Assembly: GCA_963726005.1 (NCBI GenBank)
Contig: CAVSAT010000001.1
Span: forward strand, 186,001 to 250,000
Source: Bog-473 sp963726005
GTDB lineage: Bacteria; Actinomycetota; Acidimicrobiia; Acidimicrobiales; RAAP-2
Length of the DNA stretch: 64,000 bases
Reading direction: 5' to 3'
Part shown: one piece after another, positions 1-8,776 of the stretch
How positions within the stretch are numbered: position 1 is the first letter of the stretch
How the letters are laid out: each line of letters opens with the position of its first letter
Notes under the pieces: generated by a model
Told to the model about the DNA's origin: nothing
Database searches by the model: none
What the model saw: only the letters and a program-made list of their open reading frames with translations
Translations under genes and position numbers: made by a program

Positions 1-241
1 CGGTCAGCCTGGCGTTCCCGGACGTTCCGAAGACGACTTCCTCCGTGTCCCCCGAATGGGACGGCGCCACCGACTTCAACAGGTTGATGGCGTCGAAGGA
101 CTGCGTGTGCGGGAACTGGAAGTTGTTCGAGTAACTCGTGCCGACCGATGACACGATGGCGATGGAGCTCACGAGAACTGCCAGCCACAGCAGGACGACG
201 ACACGGCGATGGCGGACACACCACCCGGCCAGGGTGCGCAT
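1..241 (-). CDS. MMPL/RND-family membrane transporter, N-terminal fragment
   Basis: Only the first 80 codons lie in the window; the gene continues past base 1. Translation begins MRTLAGWCVRHRRVVVLLWL, a short basic cytoplasmic tip followed by one hydrophobic helix (about residues 14-34) and then a polar extracytoplasmic stretch. This is the usual opening of actinobacterial MMPL lipid or drug exporters, where the first helix precedes a large periplasmic loop. The ATG at 241 is preceded by an AGGAG site. It lies 91 nt downstream of the cNMP-binding gene and may be in its operon. The family is recognised from the N-terminus alone, so the substrate is unknown. Confidence 0.6.
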   Translation of the reverse strand, partial: MRTLAGWCVRHRRVVVLLWLAVLVSSIAIVSSVGTSYSNNFQFPHTQSFDAINLLKSVAPSHSGDTEEVVFGTSGNARLT

Positions 242-332
242 TAGGTGGATCTCCTCAGGAACGCTCGGCGGCACCGGGGGCGGACGCCACGGGAATGGTG
301 CGATCGTACTTCCGGCGCGGGGCGCCCTCCGT

Positions 333-812
333 TCAGCCGGCGCCCGCCAGGCCGAGGTGCACCAAGGCGTTGAAGACGGGCAGCGCCAGTCGGTCGGCCG
401 AGGTGGCCGACCGCGCCACCAGGCGCCCGGCCAGGACGGGGTGGTGCTCCGGGATCTCGAAGAATTGGCGCAGGCTCAGGGTGAAGAGCGTGAGCGGTGA
501 AAGCGCCACGACGGCGATGGAAGAGCGAACCCGGTTGAGAATCGAGTGTTCGGACCACGACTCACCCCGACTCAGCAGTCCAATGGGGGTGTCGTCGCGT
601 TGCACCACCGCGTGGCCGCCGGCGATGACGTGCCACAGGCGGACGGGCACGTCCTGGGCCTGGACCACTTGCCCGGGGTGGGCGGTCGAGATGTCGCACC
701 GCGCCGCGATCTCCCGGAGCTCCCTCTCGGCGAGACCGGAGAACAGCTCGAGGGAGCGCAGGGCCTTCGCCGGGTCGTCGTCGGTCTCGAGGTGGGGGGT
801 GTGAGGACGCAC
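333..812 (-). CDS. Cyclic nucleotide-binding domain protein
   Basis: A 159-residue protein made almost entirely of one CRP-type beta-roll (about residues 15-130). It opens with the typical LRSLELFSGLAERELREIA helix and strand and has a phosphate-binding-cassette-like GESWSEHSILNRVRSS segment. There is no DNA-binding helix-turn-helix, so it is not a CRP/FNR transcription factor. More likely it is a stand-alone cNMP or ligand sensor acting on a partner protein. The GTG start at 812 lies 3 nt after the stop of the DUF1707 gene, so the two are probably cotranscribed, with the MMPL transporter downstream. The ligand is not predictable from sequence. Confidence 0.75.
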   Translation of the reverse strand: MRPHTPHLETDDDPAKALRSLELFSGLAERELREIAARCDISTAHPGQVVQAQDVPVRLWHVIAGGHAVVQRDDTPIGLLSRGESWSEHSILNRVRSSIAVVALSPLTLFTLSLRQFFEIPEHHPVLAGRLVARSATSADRLALPVFNALVHLGLAGAG

Positions 813-815
813 GGC

Positions 816-1289
816 TCAGTGGTCCATGGCCGAGCTCGACCGACTGGCGCCGGCAGCGCCGTGGTAGTGGTGCCAGTGGGAATGACCGATCGCCCTTCGC
901 CACACCATGAAGCCCACGATGGCGAAGAGGAACCAGGGCACGTGGTAGAGCGGATAGAAGGGGATGGTTGCCCCGGCGAGAAGGGCGACGAACGCCACGA
1001 GGAAGACCCAGGGCAGGACCCGCCGGTGCCGCGGCGGTGGCGGAGGCGCCTCGCTCGGCAGCCGCGGCAGGTCGTGGAACAGCCCGTTGAGGTCGCCGCG
1101 CGTCGTCGCGGACATGGCGGTGTCGAGTCGCGTCTTGAATTCGGACTCGTCGAGGCGACCCTCGGCGTAGTGGCGCGAAAGCTTGTCGGCCACCGCGTTG
1201 CGCTCGTCGTCCGAGGCGCGCAGGTTGGCATCAGTGGTCTGCATGTCGCGGCGGCTCATCGGGTAGGCGGGGTCCCAGCGGTAGCGCAT
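816..1289 (-). CDS. DUF1707 domain membrane protein
   Basis: 157 residues from an ATG at 1289 with a strong GAGGAGA ribosome site; longer upstream starts are less likely. Residues about 20-75 (LRASDDERNAVADKLSRHYA ... DESEFKTRLDTAMSA) are the SHOCT-like DUF1707 helical domain that in actinobacteria precedes membrane anchors. Two hydrophobic helices follow at about residues 93-135 (WVFLVAFVALLAG and WFLFAIVGFMVW), then a His-rich tail. The function is unknown. The neighbouring PspC proteins, two-component system and MMPL transporter suggest an envelope-stress or membrane-maintenance role. Confidence 0.75.
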   Translation of the reverse strand: MRYRWDPAYPMSRRDMQTTDANLRASDDERNAVADKLSRHYAEGRLDESEFKTRLDTAMSATTRGDLNGLFHDLPRLPSEAPPPPPRHRRVLPWVFLVAFVALLAGATIPFYPLYHVPWFLFAIVGFMVWRRAIGHSHWHHYHGAAGASRSSSAMDH

Positions 1290-1410
1290 CGGGTCTCCTC
1301 TCGGTTGAAGGTCTGACGGGTCTGGCTGGTCTGGCGGGAGCGGGTCAGGATCTGTCGGTGTCGTTCGGCGGTCGGACGCAGATGCTCGCAAGCGGGTGTG
1401 ACGTGCGCGC

Positions 1411-1746
1411 TCAGTACGCGCTGCGGGCCCGCTCGTGTGCGAGCAGCTCTTCCGCGACCGAGACGTCACTGTCCTCGTCGGGGATCAGGAGCCATCCGGC
1501 CACGTAGAGCGGCACCGCCACGCCACCGAGAAAGGCCAGCGCGACGAAGCCGATGCGGACGATCGTCGGGTCGACGTCGAAGTAGTCGGCCACGCCGGCG
1601 GCCACGCCTCCGAGCATGCGGCCGGGTCCGGCACGGTGGAGGCGTTGCTCGCGGGCCGGCCCGGGTCCCGGCGGCTCGGTCGGGGGGAGCTGGGAGGGCT
1701 GCTCGGTGGCCGAGGCGCCTGGGGTCTCTTCTGGTGCGGTGTCCAT
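1411..1746 (-). CDS. PspC domain membrane protein
   Basis: A 111-residue protein. After a Pro/Glu-rich N-terminus of about 38 residues comes a complete PspC domain (about residues 39-92) with the hallmark RMLGGVAAGVADYFDVDPT and the hydrophobic run ending WLLIP. PspC proteins sense membrane perturbation and often sit beside PspC-fused kinases. Here the gene is divergent from exactly such a kinase across about 85 bp, so the two probably share a regulatory region. The ATG at 1746 was chosen because translation further upstream reads only the antisense of the kinase gene. Confidence 0.8.
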   Translation of the reverse strand: MDTAPEETPGASATEQPSQLPPTEPPGPGPAREQRLHRAGPGRMLGGVAAGVADYFDVDPTIVRIGFVALAFLGGVAVPLYVAGWLLIPDEDSDVSVAEELLAHERARSAY

Positions 1747-1830
1747 GGGGTCAGCCTGACGGTCGCGTGCCGGCTCGGGAATCCGGTAACACCCTGGTCG
1801 GACCCTCAGGGGGTCCCTGAGCACTCGGGG

Positions 1831-3315
1831 ATGTCCCTGATGGCCGCGGTGACCGTGCCGCGCGATCATCGGGGTATCGCAGAAGCACCCGACCCCGGCA
1901 CGCGTCCGCTTCCCGACGGTGGCCGCCCGACAGAGGTACCACAGGTCGCGCCCGGGCAGCAGCCACCCGGGAACGGCCGGTCCAACGGCGCCAACGGGCA
2001 GTGGTCGCGTCGCGGCGGGCCCTGGGCGCACCGGTATGGTCCCTGGTCGGACACGCGCCACCGCCACGATCACCACCACGTCGGCCGGAGGTTGCGCTGT
2101 CTCCGCCGCAGTCCGGACAACCGGGTGCTCGGCGGTGTGTGCGGCGGCATCTCGAGGACGACCGGGATCGACGCCACCTGGGTGCGCATCGGCTTCGTGC
2201 TCATCGCGATCGCCACCGGCGTGGCGGTGTTCGTTTACGCAATGGCCTGGCTGCTGATCCCCATGGAGGGGGAGACCTCCAACATCTACTCGCGGGCCAT
2301 CAACGATCGCCGGGGCATCCGCCTGATCGCCGCCATCATCATCCCGCTGCTGGTCGCGATGCAGCTGATTACGACCACCTTGCACGTCCCGTTCGTGGGC
2401 ATCTTGGGCTGGCCCACGCTCCTCGCCGCTGGTGTGCTCGTCTTGATCTGGCGCAACGCCAACGAGACCGAGAAGGCCTTTATCGACCGCGACGTCGTCC
2501 CGATACTCGGCGGCGACACCCATGGGAAGGGCCGCCGCTGGCTTATCGCTCGCGTCGCGGTCGGCGTCCTGATCGCGGCCGCAGGTGTCGTCCTCCTCGT
2601 CGAGGGGCACACGACGGTCGCCGCACTGCGGCCGGTCGGGGGTGCCGCGCTGGTCGTCGCGGCGAGCGTGATCATCTTCGGCCCGTGGTGGCTGAGCCTC
2701 GTGCGGGACCTCATCGCCGAGCGCCAGGCCCGCGCCCTGGCCGAGGAGCGGGCCCAGATGGCGGCCCACGTCCACGACTCCGTGCTCCAGACCCTGGCGC
2801 TGATCCAGCGCTCGTCCGACGACCCGCAGAACGTCGTGCGCCTGGCCCGTGCCCAGGAGCGAGAGCTCAGGGCATGGTTGTTCGAGGGACGGCCGCCCGG
2901 TGCGATCGGCGAGGACGCGAGCATGCTGGCGGAGGGCGTCGGCCTGTTGCAGCGACAGGTCGAAGCCGACCATGGGATCGCCGTGCAGGTCGTGCTGGTC
3001 GGGGACTGCGAGCTCGACGACGCCTTGCGCGCGCTCCTCGATGCTGCCCGGGAGGCCACCGTGAACTCGGCCAAGTGGTCGGGTGCGGACCAGGTCTCGG
3101 TCTACGCCGAGGTCGAGCCGGACACCGTCATGCTCTACGTGCGCGACCGTGGGCGCGGCTTCGACCCCGACGCGGTGCCCGACGGCCGCCAGGGCATCGC
3201 CCAGTCCATCCGCGCCCGCATGGCACGCTTCGGCGGCTCGGCCATCGTCCGCTCGGCGCCGGGGGAAGGGGCCGAGGTGCAGCTCTCCATGCCGCGTCGG
3301 GAGCGGGTCAAGTGA
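1831..3315 (+). CDS. PspC-fused sensor histidine kinase
   Basis: About 494 residues. A Pro/Arg/His-rich leader (1-88) is followed by a PspC domain (about 90-146, with NRVLGGVCGG and WLLIPMEGE), three or four more hydrophobic helices (about 163-285) and a LiaS/NarL-type kinase core. The phosphoacceptor is the second His of AAHVHDSVLQTL (His315). The ATP-binding part has the N-box EATVNSAKWS and the G-box DRGRGFDPD. This is the classical actinobacterial arrangement in which PspC is the membrane-stress sensor. The start is uncertain (ATG 1831 or 1840); no strong ribosome site is seen. The gene ends 4 nt into the response-regulator gene, so the pair is coupled. Confidence 0.82.
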   Translation: MSLMAAVTVPRDHRGIAEAPDPGTRPLPDGGRPTEVPQVAPGQQPPGNGRSNGANGQWSRRGGPWAHRYGPWSDTRHRHDHHHVGRRLRCLRRSPDNRVLGGVCGGISRTTGIDATWVRIGFVLIAIATGVAVFVYAMAWLLIPMEGETSNIYSRAINDRRGIRLIAAIIIPLLVAMQLITTTLHVPFVGILGWPTLLAAGVLVLIWRNANETEKAFIDRDVVPILGGDTHGKGRRWLIARVAVGVLIAAAGVVLLVEGHTTVAALRPVGGAALVVAASVIIFGPWWLSLVRDLIAERQARALAEERAQMAAHVHDSVLQTLALIQRSSDDPQNVVRLARAQERELRAWLFEGRPPGAIGEDASMLAEGVGLLQRQVEADHGIAVQVVLVGDCELDDALRALLDAAREATVNSAKWSGADQVSVYAEVEPDTVMLYVRDRGRGFDPDAVPDGRQGIAQSIRARMARFGGSAIVRSAPGEGAEVQLSMPRRERVK

Positions 3316-3975
3316 CCGGCGGCGAGCTCCACGGTCGGCCCCGCATCTTCCTCGTCGAGGACCACGCGGTGTTCCGGGCCGGCGTCAAGGCCGAGCTCGG
3401 CGACGCGGTGGAGGTGGTGGGCGAGGCCGACGAGGCGGCTGCCGCCATCGAGCTCATCAACGAACGCCTGCCCGACGTCGTCCTTCTCGACGTCCACCTG
3501 CCCGGGGGCGGTGGGCACGCCGTGTTGCACGGCGTCCTCCCGCACCACGCCGAGGTGCAGTTCCTGGCTCTCTCGGTCTCCGACGCTCCGGAGGACGTGA
3601 TCGACGTGATCCGGGCCGGTGCCCGTGGCTACATCACCAAGACGATCTCGGGGCCGGAGCTCCTCCAGGCGGTCTACCGGGTCGCCGCCGGGGACGCCGT
3701 GTTCTCGCCACGCCTGGCCGGCTTCGTCCTGGACGCCTTCGCTCACGGGGTGGCCCCGGCCGCCGGGCTCGACCCCGAGCTCGACCAGCTCTCACCGCGC
3801 GAAGCGCGAGGTCCTGCGCCTGATCGCCCGGGGCTACACCTACAAGGAGGTCGGACGCGACTTGAGCATCTCGGCCAAGACGGTCGAATCTCACGTCTCC
3901 TCGGTCCTGCGCAAGTTGCAGCTGTCGACTCGCCACGAGTTGACGAGGTGGGCTACCGACAGGCGGTTGGTCTAG
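3312..3975 (+). CDS. NarL/LuxR-family response regulator, frameshifted as assembled
   Basis: The GTG at 3312 overlaps the kinase stop. Frame one encodes a receiver domain (FLVEDHAVFRAGV, phosphoacceptor Asp60 in VVLLDVHLPG, switch residues near YITKT). At the linker the reading frame breaks: after LSPRE one extra G at about 3804 shifts the frame. The GerE helix-turn-helix (REVLRLIARGYTYKEV ... SAKTVESHVSSVL) is intact in the next frame to a stop at 3973-3975. Removing one base restores a normal protein of about 220 residues. Either the assembly has a one-base error or this is a recent null mutation. It would be the DNA-binding partner of the PspC kinase. Confidence 0.8.
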
Positions 3976-3988
3976 ACAGGGGGGCCTC

Positions 3989-4747
3989 ATGACCGAGGAC
4001 CTCGCCGCCGAGCACCGCGACGCGGCCATGCTGGCCGAAATGGCCGGCCGGGCCCTGGTCAAGCTGCGAGCCGACCCGACCGCTCTGCGCGACATCGGTG
4101 CCGCGGGCGACCGCATGGCGCACCAGCTGCTCGTGGGCGAGCTCAACCGGCTCTATCCCGACGACGACGTGCGGTCCGAGGAAGGGCTCGAACACGTGGC
4201 GGGCGCCGGGCGCCTGTGGATAGTGGACCCGCTGGACGGCACCCGGGAGTTCCGGCAACTGGGGCGGACCGACTGGGCCGTCCACGTGGCGCTCGCCGTC
4301 GGGGGCCTGGCGGTCGTCGGCGCCGTCGCCTTGCCCGCCCTCGATGTCGTGCTCTCCACCGCCGATCCTCTGGTCCTCGCTCCGTTCCCTGCCGGCGAGC
4401 CTCCGCGCGTCGTCGTGTCGCGCAGCCGGCCTCCCGACGTCGCCTACGACGTCACTGAGGCGATCGGGGGCGTGATGATCCCGATGGGATCGGCCGGCGC
4501 CAAGATCGCCGCCGTGGTCCTCGGGGCGGCCGAGGTCTATGTCCATGCGGGTGGTCAGTACGAGTGGGACTCGTGCGCGCCCGTGGCGGTCGCCACGGCG
4601 AGTGGCCTGCACGCGAGCCGGCTCGACGGGGAGGAGCTGCGTTACGGCGATCCCGACGCGTGGCTCCCCGATCTCGTGGTCTGCCGCAAGGAGTACGCGC
4701 CGGCCGTGCTCGAGGTCACCATGCGGCAGCGTCGGCCCTACTGGTAG
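3989..4747 (+). CDS. cysQ: 3'(2'),5'-bisphosphate nucleotidase CysQ / inositol monophosphatase family
   Basis: 252 residues, the usual size for the Mg-dependent, Li-sensitive phosphatase superfamily. The metal-binding motifs are all present: SEEG (about residues 64-67), WIVDPLDGTREF (about 77-88) and the C-terminal YEWDSCAPVAVA (about 190-201). The DPLDGT and WDSCAP context best fits CysQ, which removes the 3'-phosphate from PAP or PAPS formed in sulfate assimilation and sulfotransfer; a sulfotransferase gene lies 12 kb away. The gene starts 13 nt after the response-regulator stop. An inositol-monophosphatase activity cannot be excluded from motifs alone. Confidence 0.82.
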   Translation: MTEDLAAEHRDAAMLAEMAGRALVKLRADPTALRDIGAAGDRMAHQLLVGELNRLYPDDDVRSEEGLEHVAGAGRLWIVDPLDGTREFRQLGRTDWAVHVALAVGGLAVVGAVALPALDVVLSTADPLVLAPFPAGEPPRVVVSRSRPPDVAYDVTEAIGGVMIPMGSAGAKIAAVVLGAAEVYVHAGGQYEWDSCAPVAVATASGLHASRLDGEELRYGDPDAWLPDLVVCRKEYAPAVLEVTMRQRRPYW

Positions 4748-4798
4748 ACCGCCGCACGACTGGACAGTCCCTGCGGCGCCCAGGACGCCAACACGCGA

Positions 4799-4831
4799 CA
4801 GGACCCCGCTCCACTCGGATGCGGGGTCCTG
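4799..4831. terminator. Bidirectional hairpin terminator between cysQ and csp
   Basis: A perfect 11-bp inverted repeat: CAGGACCCCGC at 4799-4809, an 11-nt loop, and GCGGGGTCCTG at 4821-4831. It lies between two convergent genes, where a shared terminator is expected. There is no clear T-run, which is common for high-GC actinobacterial terminators. Confidence 0.7.
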
Positions 4832-4876
4832 TACGTCAGTCCTTCACTGCCGGCGTCAAACCGGCAGCACGCCGCG

Positions 4877-5080
4877 CTAGATGGCGCGCACGTTTGCGGC
4901 CTGCAAGCCCTTGGGGCCTTGGTTGGTCTCGAATTCGACCTTTTGGCCTTCCTCGAGATTGCGGTAGCCCGATCCTGCAATCGCGCTGAAATGCACGAAG
5001 ACGTCGGGGCCCCCACCGTCCTGGGTGATGAAGCCGAAGCCCTTCTCACCGTTAAACCACTTCACGGAACCAGTTGCCAT
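4877..5080 (-). CDS. Cold-shock protein, CspA family
   Basis: A 67-residue single cold-shock (OB-fold) domain, the standard size. Both RNA-binding motifs are present: RNP1 KGFGFIT and RNP2 VFVHFSAI, after the typical MATGSVKWFNGEKGFGFI start. The protein binds single-stranded RNA and melts structure as an RNA chaperone. The ATG at 5080 has a GGAGAGGAG site just upstream. About 250 bp without genes separates it from the next, divergent, gene; in cold-shock genes such a stretch often holds a long regulated 5' leader, though none is proven here. Confidence 0.95.
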   Translation of the reverse strand: MATGSVKWFNGEKGFGFITQDGGGPDVFVHFSAIAGSGYRNLEEGQKVEFETNQGPKGLQAANVRAI

Positions 5081-5333
5081 TGAAAATCCACTCCTCTCCT
5101 GGCCAGATTTGGCCCGATTCGGGGGCCATGGCCGGTGACTCATTGCGAGCCAGAGGGATTTCCAAATCTGTGCTGGTGGTGCCCTCGGAGAGAACCTTAG
5201 CGCGCCATGCCGCCGATGGGAGGATTTCTTCCCCGGAACGCTCGTATCAGTCACCGATTGGTCACACGCCTGTCGAGGGCATTGTTCGTAGCGTGCCTGG
5301 AACGTAGGTTTGGACCCGACGTAGGAGGTAATC

Positions 5334-6696
5334 GTGAGCACGACCGTCAATCCGTACCTGCAAGGCAACTTTGCTCCCGTGCACGAGGAGCTGACGGTGA
5401 CCGAGTTGCCCGTCCGGGGCCAGCTGCCCGAGGTCCTGAACGGGCGCTACCTGCGCAACGGGCCCAACCCGGTGTCCGTGCCCGAGCCCGCCACCTATCA
5501 TTGGTTCACGGGCGACGGCATGGTGCACGGGATCCGGCTGCGCGACGGGCGGGCGGAGTGGTATCGCAACCGCTGGGTGCGCTCGGCCGAGGTGGCGCGC
5601 GCGCTCGGAGAGCAGCCGCGGCCCGGCCCGGTGCACGCCGATATGGACTTCGCACCCAACACCAATGTCGTCGGGCACGCCGGTCGCACGTTCGCCATCG
5701 TCGAGGCCGGTGCACGTCCCTACGAGCTCAGCGACGAGCTCGAGACCCTTGGGCCCTGTGACTTCGGAGGCACGCTCGACGGTGGATACACCGCGCATCC
5801 GAAGCGGGATCCGCTGACCGGCGAGCTCTACGCCGTCTCCTACTTCTTCGGCTGGGGCAACGACGTCGAGGTGACGATCATGGACGCGCAGGCGCGGGTG
5901 CGGTCCTCCCGGCGTGTGACGATGGGGGGACCGGTGAGCGTGCACGACACGGCCATCACACAACGCCACGTCGTGCTGCTCGATCTCCCGGTGACCTTCA
6001 GCATGGACGCCATCGCCGCGGGGGCGAGCTTCCCGTACCGCTGGCAGGACGGGTACCACGCGGCGCGTCGGCCTCCTGCCGCGCGATGGCGACTCGACCG
6101 AGGTCGTCTGGCACGACGTCGAGCCGTGCTACGTGTTCCACCCCATGAACGCGTACGACGAGCCGGGCGGGGACGGGATCGTGCTCGATGTCGTGCGCCA
6201 CCCCTCCATGTTCCGCACGCAGCTGCTCGGCCCCTCCGAGGGATCTCCCACCCTCGAGCGCTGGCACCTCGACGGCCACGGCAGCGCGGTGAAGGAGGAG
6301 CGGCTGGACGACCGGGGCCAGGAATTTCCCCGCGTCGACCAGCGGCGGGTCGGGCTGCCCCACCGCTACGGCTACGCGGTGGGCGTGAGCGAGTCCGACG
6401 ACATCGTCGGCACCGAGTCGGTGCTGCTGCGCCACGACTTCGAGCGGGGCACGAGCGACAGCCGCTTCTTCGGGAGCGGTGCGAGCCTGGGCGAGGCCGT
6501 CTTCGTACCCAGGGCGGCGGACGCCGACGAGGCCGACGGCTGGTTGCTGACGCTGGTGCACTCCCCGGAGTCGGGCACGTCGGCCCTGCACATCCTCAAC
6601 GCCGACGACCTCGACGGCGACGCACAGGCCGTGGTCGAGCTCCCGCAGCGGGTCCCGGCTGGGTTCCACGGCAACTGGATTCAGGACCCGGCGTGA
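5334..6696 (+). CDS. Carotenoid oxygenase (RPE65/lignostilbene dioxygenase family), frameshifted as assembled
   Basis: The GTG at 5334 follows an AGGAGG site. Residues 1-244 are in one frame; at about 6062 (DGYHA then RVGLLPRDG) one extra G moves the rest to the next frame, ending at 6696. The corrected product is about 453 residues, normal for the family. The four Fe(II)-ligating histidines of the seven-bladed propeller are recognisable: TAHPKRD (His155), SVHDTAI (His204), VFHPMNAY (about 269) and GFHGNWI (about 445). Members cleave carotenoids, apocarotenoids or stilbenes with O2. A single-base assembly error is the simplest explanation for the break, because everything else is conserved. 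Confidence 0.85.
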
Positions 6697-6732
6697 CCCG
6701 CCTCGGCCCCCGCCTCGGCCCCCGCCTCGGCC
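6697..6732. repeat. 12-bp tandem repeat, three perfect copies, starting at a stop codon
   Basis: Three copies of CCCGCCTCGGCC begin with the first base after the carotenoid oxygenase stop (TGA 6694-6696). A degenerate GC-rich tail follows. It is one of five tandem duplications at gene ends in this part of the window. Confidence 0.9.
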
Positions 6733-6794
6733 CCGGCCCCGCAGCGAGCGCACGGCCTCGATCGGCCGCACCGCCATCGGGCTAAGCTTCGAAC

Positions 6795-7589
6795 GTGTTC
6801 GTCTGGCATTGGGTCCAGCAGCATCGGTTGCTCTCGGTTCTCGTCCTCGCCTTCGTGATCCTCAGCTCCGCGGGCGGAACGGCGTGGGCACTCGTGTTCC
6901 GCACGGTGTCGTCACCCGTCAGCCTGCGCGAGGCGCTGCGCATCTACCGGCGTGAGCAGACCGGCAAGGTCATCGCCACGCTGCGCAACAAGCTGCCGGC
7001 TCCGGGGGTCTACACCTACCGGACCACCGGCGGCGAAGGTCTCAACATCGTCGGCGTCCAGCGCAACTTCCCTTCGACCACGGCCATGATCGTCGCGGGC
7101 GGGCGCTGTGCGACCGTGAGCTGGGTCCCCATCGTCGAGCACACCGAGGCGACCACCGTCTGCGCCGGTCCGGCCGGTGCGCTCACGGTGCCCAGGCTCG
7201 TCACCGACGAGTCGATCGCCGGGTCGACGACCACGGCGACGGTCAGGTGTCCCGCGACGGCCTACGTCCTGCCGCCCGCGGCGCGCCCGGGCGAGCGTTG
7301 GGGCGTCACCTGCTCGCTGACCAGCCCTGCCGAGAAGGTGGTGCTGGAGGGGGAGGAGCTGGGCCCGGCCACGGCGGTGGTGGGTGGGCACACCCTGTCC
7401 GTCGAGCACACCCGCCTCGTCTTCACCTACGACGGGACCGACCACGGGACGAACCCGACGGACTTCTGGATCGTCCCGAGCAGCGGCCTCATCGTGCGCG
7501 AGAAGGAGTCGGTCGCGATGACCCAGGGCGGAGTTCTGTACAACGAGGGCATGGACGCCACGCTCACCAGCCTCGACCCCGCCCGCTGA
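6795..7589 (+). CDS. Membrane-anchored exported protein of unknown function
   Basis: 264 residues. One N-terminal hydrophobic helix (about residues 13-36, LLSVLVLAFVILSSAGGTAW) without an obvious cleavage site suggests a signal anchor with the remainder outside the membrane. The exported part is rich in beta-type sequence and Thr/Val and contains a few cysteines (for example RCATVSWVP, TTVCAGPAG, TVRCPATAY, WGVTCSLT) that could form disulfides. No family is recognised. The GTG start at 6795 is the first in frame that includes the helix. It lies between the carotenoid oxygenase and the end of the convergent lipid operon, and nothing ties it to either. Confidence 0.65.
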   Translation: MFVWHWVQQHRLLSVLVLAFVILSSAGGTAWALVFRTVSSPVSLREALRIYRREQTGKVIATLRNKLPAPGVYTYRTTGGEGLNIVGVQRNFPSTTAMIVAGGRCATVSWVPIVEHTEATTVCAGPAGALTVPRLVTDESIAGSTTTATVRCPATAYVLPPAARPGERWGVTCSLTSPAEKVVLEGEELGPATAVVGGHTLSVEHTRLVFTYDGTDHGTNPTDFWIVPSSGLIVREKESVAMTQGGVLYNEGMDATLTSLDPAR

Positions 7590-7594
7590 CCCGA

Positions 7595-7643
7595 ACGGGC
7601 ACCGACCCTTGACGGGCACCGACCCTTGACGGGCACCGACCCC
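7595..7643. repeat. 17-bp tandem repeat, nearly three copies
   Basis: The unit ACGGGCACCGACCCTTG occurs at 7595-7611 and 7612-7628, and its first 14-15 bases at 7629-7643. It starts 6 nt after the stop codon of the preceding gene and fills the gap to the convergent ferritin-like gene. Confidence 0.9.
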
Positions 7644-7665
7644 GAACGCTGAGCGGACCCGTCGT

Positions 7666-8772
7666 TCAGTCGACTGCGGCGGCCCGGTCCTGCGCCACGG
7701 CGTCGTAGGACTCGTAGTCCGAGCCGGTGTCGTCGGCGAACTCGAACTCGAGCAGTCCCGCCTCGCCCCATTTCGAGCGCAGGTAGCCGTCGTTCGCGTC
7801 GAGCAGGCCGAGCTTGCGTACGTTCGGGACGAGCTTGGCGAAGAAGCCCCGGGCGAAGCCACGCATCGGGTTCACCTGTGCCTTCTGCGCCGCCTCGATG
7901 ATGAAGGGAACGACCGCCTCGGCCGTCGTGCCCATGCGCTCCCACACCTCGGGCGTCGTTGCCCGCGACCGCGAGTTCAAGGTGGCGTCGACGAGGAACT
8001 CCTGGCGCTCCAACAGGTCGGCCTCGCTCATGTCGCCGTAGAGCTCGGACAGCGTGAGCACGCCGAACGCGACGTGGCGGGCCTCGTCGGACATCACGTA
8101 GCGCAGCAGCTTCTTGAGCAACGGTTCCTGGGTCCGCCGCAACATGTCGCCGAAGGCGGCCAGCGCCAGCGACTCGATGACGATCTGCATCCCGAGGTAG
8201 GCGATGTCCCAACGGGAGTCCTCGAGCAGCGACCAGATCTGCGACTTGAGGAAGGGGCTCATGGGATAGGCGTCGCCGAGCTTGGTGCGGAGATACTTCG
8301 CGAAGACCTCGGTGTGCCTCGCCTCGTCCATGGTCTGGGTCGAGGCGTAGTACTTGGCATCGATCCACGGCACCGTCTCGACGATCTTGGCCGCCGTCAT
8401 CATGGCCCCCTGCTCGCCGTGCATGAACTGCGACAGGTTCGCCTTGAAGAACTCGATCCCGAGTTGCCCGTACTCCTTCTCGGTCCACTTCGCCATGGGC
8501 GAGCCGGGCAGGGTGCCGGCGACGCGGGCCACCGCGAGCAGCGGGCTGTCCTGCTCGGCCACCAGCCGCTCGGGGTCGACCTCGATGGACCAGTCGAGGT
8601 CCGTCACGCTGTTCCATTGCGACGCCATCGCCTTGTTGTAGAGCGTGACGAGCTGGCCCCGGTCGCGCTCGTAGTCCCACAGGAAGAGCCGGTCCGCGTG
8701 GTCGTTGATGACCTGGACGGCCGCCTCCATGTCGCGCCGGCCCGGTACCGGAGGGGTGACCTCGGTGGCCAT
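7666..8772 (-). CDS. Ferritin-like diiron protein (R2/oxygenase-type four-helix bundle)
   Basis: About 368 residues, mostly alpha-helical. Two ExxH pairs typical of diiron carboxylate enzymes are visible: DEARHTEVFAKYL and SDEARHVAFGVLTL. Additional carboxylates lie on partner helices (MHGEQGAMM and VIESLALAAFGD). This pattern matches R2-like and AurF-like ferritin-family oxygenases rather than iron-storage ferritin. As the last gene of the acyl-CoA operon it may hydroxylate or desaturate a lipid intermediate; this is inference. The ATG at 8772 lies 4 nt after the SDR stop. A GTG at 8790 would add six residues and overlap the SDR. Confidence 0.72.
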   Translation of the reverse strand: MATEVTPPVPGRRDMEAAVQVINDHADRLFLWDYERDRGQLVTLYNKAMASQWNSVTDLDWSIEVDPERLVAEQDSPLLAVARVAGTLPGSPMAKWTEKEYGQLGIEFFKANLSQFMHGEQGAMMTAAKIVETVPWIDAKYYASTQTMDEARHTEVFAKYLRTKLGDAYPMSPFLKSQIWSLLEDSRWDIAYLGMQIVIESLALAAFGDMLRRTQEPLLKKLLRYVMSDEARHVAFGVLTLSELYGDMSEADLLERQEFLVDATLNSRSRATTPEVWERMGTTAEAVVPFIIEAAQKAQVNPMRGFARGFFAKLVPNVRKLGLLDANDGYLRSKWGEAGLLEFEFADDTGSDYESYDAVAQDRAAAVD

Positions 8773-8776
8773 CGAC

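Noticed and set aside
1435..1830. A longer start for the PspC-fused kinase
   Set aside because: That extension is the antisense of the divergent PspC gene and has no domain.
3790..3815. Programmed frameshifting in the response regulator
   Set aside because: No slippery sequence or following stem was seen, and three other core genes have similar single-base breaks.
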